Source of the DNA: Ephydatia muelleri
Taxonomy: Eukaryota; Porifera; Demospongiae; Spongillida; Spongillidae
Length of the DNA stretch: 64,000 nt
Reading direction: 5' to 3'
NCBI GenBank assembly: GCA_013339895.1
Contig: JABACO010000014.1
Location: 3,531,163 to 3,595,162, forward strand
Within the stretch, counting starts at the first letter, position 1. Every line of letters begins with the position of its first letter. The notes under the pieces are model-generated. The model ran no database searches. It saw nothing but the letters and a program-made list of their open reading frames with translations, and was not told the origin of the DNA. Both the position numbers and the translations under genes were made by a program. Positions 58,101 to 64,000 of the stretch are shown here, one piece after another.

Positions 58101-59369
58101 CTAGACTTTACAAAATTCATTTTGTAGCCGAGTCCACTCTTGAGTGCCTTCCAGACCCTGATATGTTCCTCCTGGTAAAACACCCAGCTGCATTACGTAT
58201 GAAGTGGGTGGAATAGTGGCAATGCTAAAGTGCACTTCATTAATATGATTTCCATCCACAGTTGTAGAATCCCATGAAAGGGTAACATTCTCACTTGAAT
58301 ACAAAATCTCCCCAACTTGAAGATCACTTATAACTCCTAGCTCATATCCACACATACTAACAAACCTACTGTCAGGCATAACATCTATTGTTTTATCACA
58401 AAATTCAAGTATAACTGCTTCAATAACATTGCATACACTTGTTACTGGTACCTGATTTAATATGCAATGATAAATAGCCTTTCTACAAGCTGTGCTGTAT
58501 GTTTTCCCATTACATTTTGTATGTATCCATTCATTTTCTCTTATAAACTCGTCATAATTTGCTTGTAGGACTTTACTCGCTTCTTCCAATGCACATATTT
58601 TTCTTTTCAAAGCGTTGTTCTCTTTCTTCAATTGCGATTTGGCTACAATCCACTTGTATCTGTTCTTAGTATTGCACAATCTAAGATACAAATTGGATTT
58701 GTTTAGTTTGTTTATCTTACTAAGGCGATTACAGTGTTGAAGCTGTGTGTTCTCTTTAAACAAGCGACTGATTTGTGCATATTTTTTACAGTTCTCTTTC
58801 TTTTGCTCTTTCAATTTGGAGCGAAGTGAACGTTCAATGCAGGTTTTACGCTTCAATGCCTGCATTAAGTGATGATTACTCTGTAATTTGTCTTTAGACT
58901 TACAATGCGTGGATTTCAACTTTTTATATGAATCCACGAGTTCTATAACTACACTCCTTCTTGTGACACATTTCATACAGTCTGTTTTCAATGTCAAGGG
59001 TGTAGTACATACTGTTGCAACACTATTATGGTATCTGGTTCTTCTGGGATGAGACTCTTCATCAACAATAGGGATTGCAAATTCTTCATTGAGAAAAAAT
59101 GTTAGCTTGTACCAATTTCTAGAAAGCTTTTTCTTCATACTTTTAACTCTTCCAATTAATTTACATGCCTTCTTTTGTAAAGCATGTACACTAATACGTC
59201 CTCTACTGTGAGTTGCAATGTATGTAGCAATCATTTCCAACTTATCTGTTCTGCTTTCTAATGCATCTGATGTGCAAACATAATACACATACCCATTTCT
59301 TACAAATGGAGCTTGAAGTGTGTTGTTTTCGTCAAAGTCTTCTTTATAGCTTGCTATCAGATCAGTCAT
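58101..59369 (-). CDS. Coiled-coil protein, N-terminal half of an uncharacterised family
   Basis: 422 uninterrupted codons. The N-terminal part is basic and Cys-containing; residues about 150-290 are Lys/Leu-rich and predicted to form coiled coils; the C-terminal part has YSTACRKAIYHCILNQVPV, MCGYELGVISDLQVGE and NVTLSWDSTTVDGNHINEV, and ends GLEGTQEWTRLQNEF before a stop. The 53.07-kb frame begins where this one ends in the family, so this copy lacks the C-terminal half. 5' exons may lie at 59871-59763 or 59762-59568, but splice links are not proven. Function unknown; probably repetitive and possibly transposon-borne. Confidence 0.6.
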   Translation of the reverse strand: MTDLIASYKEDFDENNTLQAPFVRNGYVYYVCTSDALESRTDKLEMIATYIATHSRGRISVHALQKKACKLIGRVKSMKKKLSRNWYKLTFFLNEEFAIPIVDEESHPRRTRYHNSVATVCTTPLTLKTDCMKCVTRRSVVIELVDSYKKLKSTHCKSKDKLQSNHHLMQALKRKTCIERSLRSKLKEQKKENCKKYAQISRLFKENTQLQHCNRLSKINKLNKSNLYLRLCNTKNRYKWIVAKSQLKKENNALKRKICALEEASKVLQANYDEFIRENEWIHTKCNGKTYSTACRKAIYHCILNQVPVTSVCNVIEAVILEFCDKTIDVMPDSRFVSMCGYELGVISDLQVGEILYSSENVTLSWDSTTVDGNHINEVHFSIATIPPTSYVMQLGVLPGGTYQGLEGTQEWTRLQNEFCKV

Positions 59370-59959
59370 ATTCCTTTTTTCAACCTATCACACCAACAAT
59401 TAACAATCAGTATTATATGATTATGCTATAAACATAACGCAATATAATATTATAGTAGTACTATATGATTTGCAATTATGAACTTTCATAATATGTGGCA
59501 GTTATAATATGTACAAAACCCTTACCTGGCTGACTACTGCAGTACCAGCTGTGCCTATGGCTGCCGTTTAATGGTTGACGTCTACGACTTCTTTGTCGAT
59601 GGTATGATTGTCATGATCATTAGCGTCTACTGAAACTCTTATTCTTTTTGGGCTGTGAACGAGCGCTGCAAGCGCCTTGATTTCGAGTTCATTGGCGATG
59701 GCAAAGCAACTTCCGCTAATAAAGCCGTCATATCGCGCCTGCGGATCGGTCTCTTGGCTCATGTTCCACTAGAGCTTGGTTCATCAGCGAAAGGGTTCAT
59801 TTGGGATGCCACGCTGCAATGGTTCTGAAAAGAACCCGTGGCGTTCGAAACGGAAAACTCGTCGTACATAGCTATCTCTAGCACGCACACCCAACTGACG
59901 TCACGCGTGTATCGTATACATTTACTGAAGAATCCAAACATTGAATGCAATTCTTTCAC

Positions 59960-60833
59960 TTTTCTGCTTTTGTTGCAATTTTTATCAAAGTTAGCAAGTG
60001 TCCAATAAATTAAAAAAAATTATATGGCTACTTTAGGGACCTCTGAGTAGTGTGACATGATTTTCATCTCTTAAGTCGAATTAAATCGGCTATAGTGATG
60101 CTAAGCAGCGGTCATATCAAAATCCTTATAAAAACAAACCTATCTTCAAAACGAATTGGACTTAAGAGTTCAAGCATTCCATATATATAGCTATTATAAT
60201 GAGTTATCTATGCATCAAAAAATGAGCTCTTAAGTCGAACTATTTGTTGAGTTGTAAGCCAAAAACCGAATCCTGATGATGCATTAATGTTTTGACCCTG
60301 AAAGTTCTGTCTCAAATTGGAAATCTGATATTTTTAGTGATGATAACTCAAAAGGTATGATTTAAGATATTAACCATGATGTTTTTTAAGATCCTAGAGT
60401 AAAGTACCATTTGATGTATTGGTTCAATGATGTTCAGTAACTGGCGCATCGTACAAGGACCGCGGCGCTAGGATTCATCTTTACAAAATTTCGTAAAAGG
60501 ATAGATGGATGAAGTATCTAGAGGGGAGAATGCTTACCTTGGAGGGGACACAGCGTTTAAGATTCGAAAATCGTGGGTAGAAAATTGTATTCGATTTGAG
60601 CAACACTTACGAAATACGATGTGTGTTTTAAAGCTTAAAAACTTGTCTGGCCTATTGCTGACGCATTCGGCAGTCGTTCTGAATGCATGATAAGCCATAA
60701 TCAAGCTGAATGAAGCTACCAGATCGTTTTTACCAAATGGTGTCAACAGAAAAGTTTAAAATAGCGAACATAAATTTTTTCATTTCACGTCTAGGATTTT
60801 ACGGTCTAAAATCATAGATTCCCCAGTGCCTAC
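59960..60833. other. No supported gene
   Basis: AT-rich sequence with two repeated CTCTTAAGTCGAA motifs (about 60069 and 60227). Short ORFs on both strands have no recognised domain. Confidence 0.4.
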
Positions 60834-61117
60834 CTCCAATGTTCTGTGGAATCTGTTCATATCATGCACACGCTTCCTCTTCAAAGGGCTCTTCATGTGC
60901 TCGAATAAGGAAGGAACATAATCAGGGGATAGGAGGTTGTTGCTCTATTCCCCCGAAACGAATAAGTGTACGCTACATATCCACGAGTACTCATTTGGAA
61001 TCCAATCTTTGCGCCCCTCTGCTGCTATCCACTGGGACTTACGTTCTTCATCTTGATGAAAATGAACGCCCGAATGAAACGATTACTGCATCCAACTGCA
61101 CAACAAGCCTTGCCCAT
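60834..61117 (-). pseudogene. THAP zinc-finger exon of an ISL2EU-type transposase, frameshifted
   Basis: Starts at 61117 with MGKACCAVGCSNR (first Cys pair of THAP). After a one-base frameshift it continues HFHQDEERKSQWIAA, DWIPNEYSWICSVHLF and PDYVPSLFEH, ending at a GTAGGC donor at 60833. THAP domains bind DNA and form the N-terminus of ISL2EU/P-element-related transposases. The adjacent terminus (61126-61195) matches the one at 55.5 kb. No downstream exons were found, so this is a fragment. Confidence 0.7.
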
Positions 61118-61380
61118 ACTATTGCTTTTGACACTCAAAATGGCGGATAACACAGATAACGTCACTTCGCTCCGCCCATTGCACAACCTCTATTAATTTC
61201 ACGCAGGCTTGTAAATGTTGTAACATTGAGATTTCTTATGCCAGTTCAAGAAATAGGTGATAGTCTTACTTGTCAATAGACCTTCTGCAACTCGCGTCCT
61301 ACGTAATTGTTTATTGCTTTATTGCGTCACGTCATCGCCGGAAGTAAACATTACATCATTCGTAGTGGATACAGAGAACA

Positions 61381-63000
61381 ATGAGTAAGCGCCAAAGCGT
61401 TACTTTGTACCTTGCGAGAGAAAAAAAGTTCACACAGACAAGGGAATGACAATCAGCGAAGGAGCAATTTCAGTTCCTGCTATCCAGTCAACAATACAGA
61501 CAGAGGTACGGCTGAGGACACGGGTCATATCAAAGAGATTGATTGTAGTAGGACTGAGAAAAGTGTCGTTGTACAATCTGACAGCAGGAGTCATGCTCTA
61601 TACGATGGCATTGCACAGGAAGTTAATGTTGTACCAATAATGAAGACAGCAGTAGTGACGAAGATACAGAGAGTGCTCCATATGATGGCACTGCTAATGA
61701 CGAGACAACAGAGGAAGTTCAATGTTGTACCAGTAGTGAAGACAGCGCTAGTGACGAAGATACAGAGAGTGCTCCATATGATGGTACTGCTAATGACGAG
61801 ACAACAGAGGAAGTTCAATGTTGTACCAGTAGTGAAGACAGCACTCGTGATGAAGATACAGAGAGTGCTCCATATGATGGTACTGCTAATGATGAGACAA
61901 CAGAGGAAGTTCAATGTTGTAGCAGTAAGAAAGACAGCAGTAGTGACGAGGGTACAGAGAATCTTGTATGTGATGGCACAAACAATGAGGAAAATGAAGG
62001 TTGTAGTAATTCAAAAAAGTTGACAAAAGAAGTAAAGAGACTAAAGTTTTCCAATGCAAAGCTTCAAAAAGAGTTGAGTAGCTTAAAAGATCAGATGGCA
62101 AAATATATTCTTTCTCCCGAAGCATTGCAAATAGACCCAATTAAGCTGAAACTCTACACTGGACTACCTGATTGGACAGTGTTTAGTGGCTTACTTATGC
62201 TAGTAGCACCTGCTTTTCCTGAGAAAACATCATCCAAACTTTCTGCCTTTCAGAGGATCCTAATGTTTCTGATGAAAGTCCGGTTAAATCTGCATGATGA
62301 AGACTTGGCATATCGCTTTAATGTACACAACTCTACTGTGTCTCGCAATTTTCACAGAGTTTTGGATGTAATGGATATAAAATTGAAACATTTAATTATT
62401 TGGCCAGAACGGTCTGTTCTTAAAAAGACAATGCCTACATGTTTTCGCCAGCATTTTTCAAACTGCAGTGTGATAATAGATTGCACTGAAATATTCATAG
62501 AAAGACCCACAAATTTATTAGCTCGAGCACAATGCTGGAGTAATTACAAACACCATTCAACAGTAAAATTTCTTATAGGAATAACCCCACAAGGAACCAT
62601 TTCTTTTGTTTCGAAATGTGCTGGAGGACGGATGTCAGATAAAGAAATAGTCGAAAGATCAGCATTGATGAAATACTTGCTCCCAGGAGATTTAGTGATT
62701 GCTGACAGAGGGTTTACCGGTGATAGCATGAGTATTGCCGAAGTGAAGACACCCCCATTCACTAAAGGAAGAAAACAGTTGGAAAAAATGGAGGTGGATT
62801 GGGGACGTGAACTATCTAGCATTAGAATTCATGTTGAACGTCTAATAGGCATATTGAAGCTAAAGTACACGATACTTAGAAGCACTCTACCTATAACATT
62901 TATTTCACACACTAGTAGTGAGCAGGCTAGTATAGATAAGCTGGTTCGAGTGTGTTGTGCATTAATAAACTTGTGTCCTTCAATTGTTCCTGCACAGTAG
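61381..63000 (+). CDS. ISL2EU/PIF-like DDE transposase, N-terminus frameshifted
   Basis: The core frame runs from the open stretch after 61626 to 63000. It starts with about four acidic repeats, a coiled-coil segment (VKRLKFSNAKLQKELSSLKDQ broken over context) and a HTH region (AFQRILMFLMKVRLNL, then NVHNSTVSRNF), followed by the DDE core: VIIDCTEIF (first Asp), LVIADRGFTGD (second Asp) and RIHVERLIGILK (Glu). A missing C at about 61622 (GTTAATG instead of GTTCAATG) puts the upstream part, from the ATG at 61381, out of frame. No THAP domain is present at this N-terminus. Catalytic residues are intact. Confidence 0.8.
61640..61965 (+). repeat. 96-bp coding repeat
   Basis: Three to four units of 96 bp encode about 32 acidic residues each (DEDTESAPYDGTANDETTEE) in the transposase frame. 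The ORF of 203 residues starting at 61412 reads the same repeat in another frame and is not supported. Confidence 0.9.
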
Positions 63001-63024
63001 TTTTGCATTGCTATTTGGTGACTG

Positions 63025-64000
63025 TTATTTTTTTGTTTTCTTTTTGGAATTAATCTTTGGTGCACAAGATGGACAGAACCACTTTCCTTTGGGCGTGGAG
63101 TGTATTCGTAGGCACTTGAAGTGAAACCATTGTATGGAACACTCAGAATTATCACAGCAAACCATGTTGCCATGGCTTGGTCCTCCAGAATAACACCATG
63201 TTGCATCTGGATCTTCACCATTTTGATCATGATACTGCGCTTCATCAGTGTCATAACCTTCAATATGAGACTTCAGTGTATGTGCTACTTCCACTACTCC
63301 TGATTTGTTGGCAACAGGTTGTCGTGTATGCCACTTGCCAATTAGTTCAGGAAGAATTCCATAAACAAAAAAGTGATTCACATTAGGCATTTGAGTCTCA
63401 AAAAAACCTTTATCACGACTGATCCGCTCCATCAAAACTTCTTTCTCTGTCCACACCACAAAATCTGTATACTGTACATTGCAAAACTCCATCTGTGCTT
63501 GTACTTGGTAAAAGTATGCATGATCCCTACATAAAGTCCAGTTTTCTGCACCTTGAGCCTTTTCCATGCAGAAACCTGTCTTCTCCTGAGCTGTTAAGTT
63601 AGGTTTGACACATATGGGGCACTTGACTTCGAGCAAAACTTTCTCTGTACAGCAATCACACATAACAATTCCATCTGGGGAGGCACCAATGTATGGCCTT
63701 TCATAGGAGATATAAAAGCCGCTTTCTTGCACTCTTACATTCTTATGTGACACTTGTGCAATTTTAATGTATGCCTGAATGGCATCTTTTTCATGCGCGC
63801 AACCCCATCTAAATGAAGCAAAGAAATATACAAATATGTATGTTACACACTGCTATTCCTTTATACCTGGTACTAGATGTGGAGAATTTGTATGCTTCAG
63901 GATAACAAATCTGTTTAATGAGGGTCTGAGAAGGCATACTCAAGTTTGTATTTGACGCAGCTTTAAACTTTGATGCAGTAATTCTTCCACTGCGATATTG
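63025..64000 (-). CDS. YqaJ-family nuclease with C-terminal PHD finger, partial
   Basis: Exons 64000-63867 and 63808-63025; the 5' part lies beyond the window. The first exon has SGRITASKF, the conserved Arg/Ser region of YqaJ proteins, and splices in phase to RWGCAHEKDAIQAYI. The catalytic PD-(D/E)xK motif is visible as GASPDGIV...LLEVKCP, followed by YQVQAQM. A PHD finger (WCYSGGPSHGNMVCC...WFCPSC) and a basic tail end the protein. YqaJ enzymes are lambda-exonuclease-like nucleases; in ISL2EU elements they accompany the transposase and may process DNA ends. The PHD finger may read chromatin marks. No stop or frameshift seen. Confidence 0.85.

Larger units (their letters stand above)
61381..64000. 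mobile_element. ISL2EU-like element (convergent transposase and YqaJ genes), right end outside the window
   Basis: A plus-strand DDE transposase and a minus-strand YqaJ nuclease gene meet tail to tail at 63000-63025, the arrangement described for ISL2EU elements. Neither terminus could be identified inside the window. Confidence 0.7.

Noticed and set aside
61412..62023. 203-codon plus-strand ORF
   Set aside because: It reads the 96-bp repeat out of the transposase frame; the acidic frame leads directly into the DDE core.
63025..63753. Second PHD finger as a RAG2 candidate
   Set aside because: It is fused to a YqaJ nuclease in an ISL2EU-like element, with no kelch propeller.

Overview
The window is a piece of an invertebrate animal genome, probably an early-branching metazoan and possibly a demosponge. 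It is AT-rich, most introns are only about 50-150 bp with GT-AG ends, and microsatellites and G/C homopolymers are frequent. It also carries transposon families typical of sponges and cnidarians (DUF6589, Ginger-like integrases, ISL2EU-like elements with YqaJ, hAT, pogo/Tigger, Gypsy). Species assignment is inference. Only the plasma-membrane Ca2+-ATPase (385-3660, minus strand, 5' part) and a small hypothetical spliced gene (43676-44570, with a paralogous exon near 56.3 kb) look like host genes. Almost everything else is nested mobile DNA.

Layout. 4.56-9.36 kb: an element with 9-bp target duplications and termini AGTCTCGTACCCAGACCC that carries a DUF6589-like gene and a RecQ-like helicase; an internally deleted relative sits at 24.36-25.07 kb. 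9.54-11.95 kb: a hAT derivative broken by a 5'-truncated LINE-like retroelement. 12.5-21.1 kb: a decayed multi-exon gene of unknown function, interrupted by a young, intact Gypsy LTR retrotransposon (15062-19744, identical LTRs). 21.3-25.7 kb: a decayed hAT element. 27.94-42.39 kb: a Ginger-like element (4-bp duplication) encoding integrase, CXC, ULP1-type protease and PHD domains. Its first exon is interrupted by a 10-kb CACTG element (28120-38139). Inside that lies a TTAA-flanked foldback (30934-37708), and in the centre of the foldback lie a second foldback (31379-32815) and a complete RAG1-like transposon (32820-37253). 46.9-49.4 kb: two decayed pogo/Tigger transposases. 50.47-52.84 kb: a second, internally deleted copy of the RAG1-like element. 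53-59.4 kb: two halves of an uncharacterised coiled-coil family. 60.8-64 kb: ISL2EU-type material (THAP exon, DDE transposase, YqaJ nuclease plus PHD).

The main discovery candidate is the RAG1-like transposon. Its 12-exon gene encodes about 966 residues in RAG1 order: N-terminal zinc region, RING finger, zinc hook, then a DDE core with a C2 zinc insertion. Both copies begin and end with CACGGCTGTTT, are flanked by 4-bp NCGT duplications, and carry an A-rich nonamer-like block at about 12 bp from the heptamer at one end and exactly 23 bp at the other. This resembles the 12/23 recombination signal rule. No RAG2-like gene is visible.
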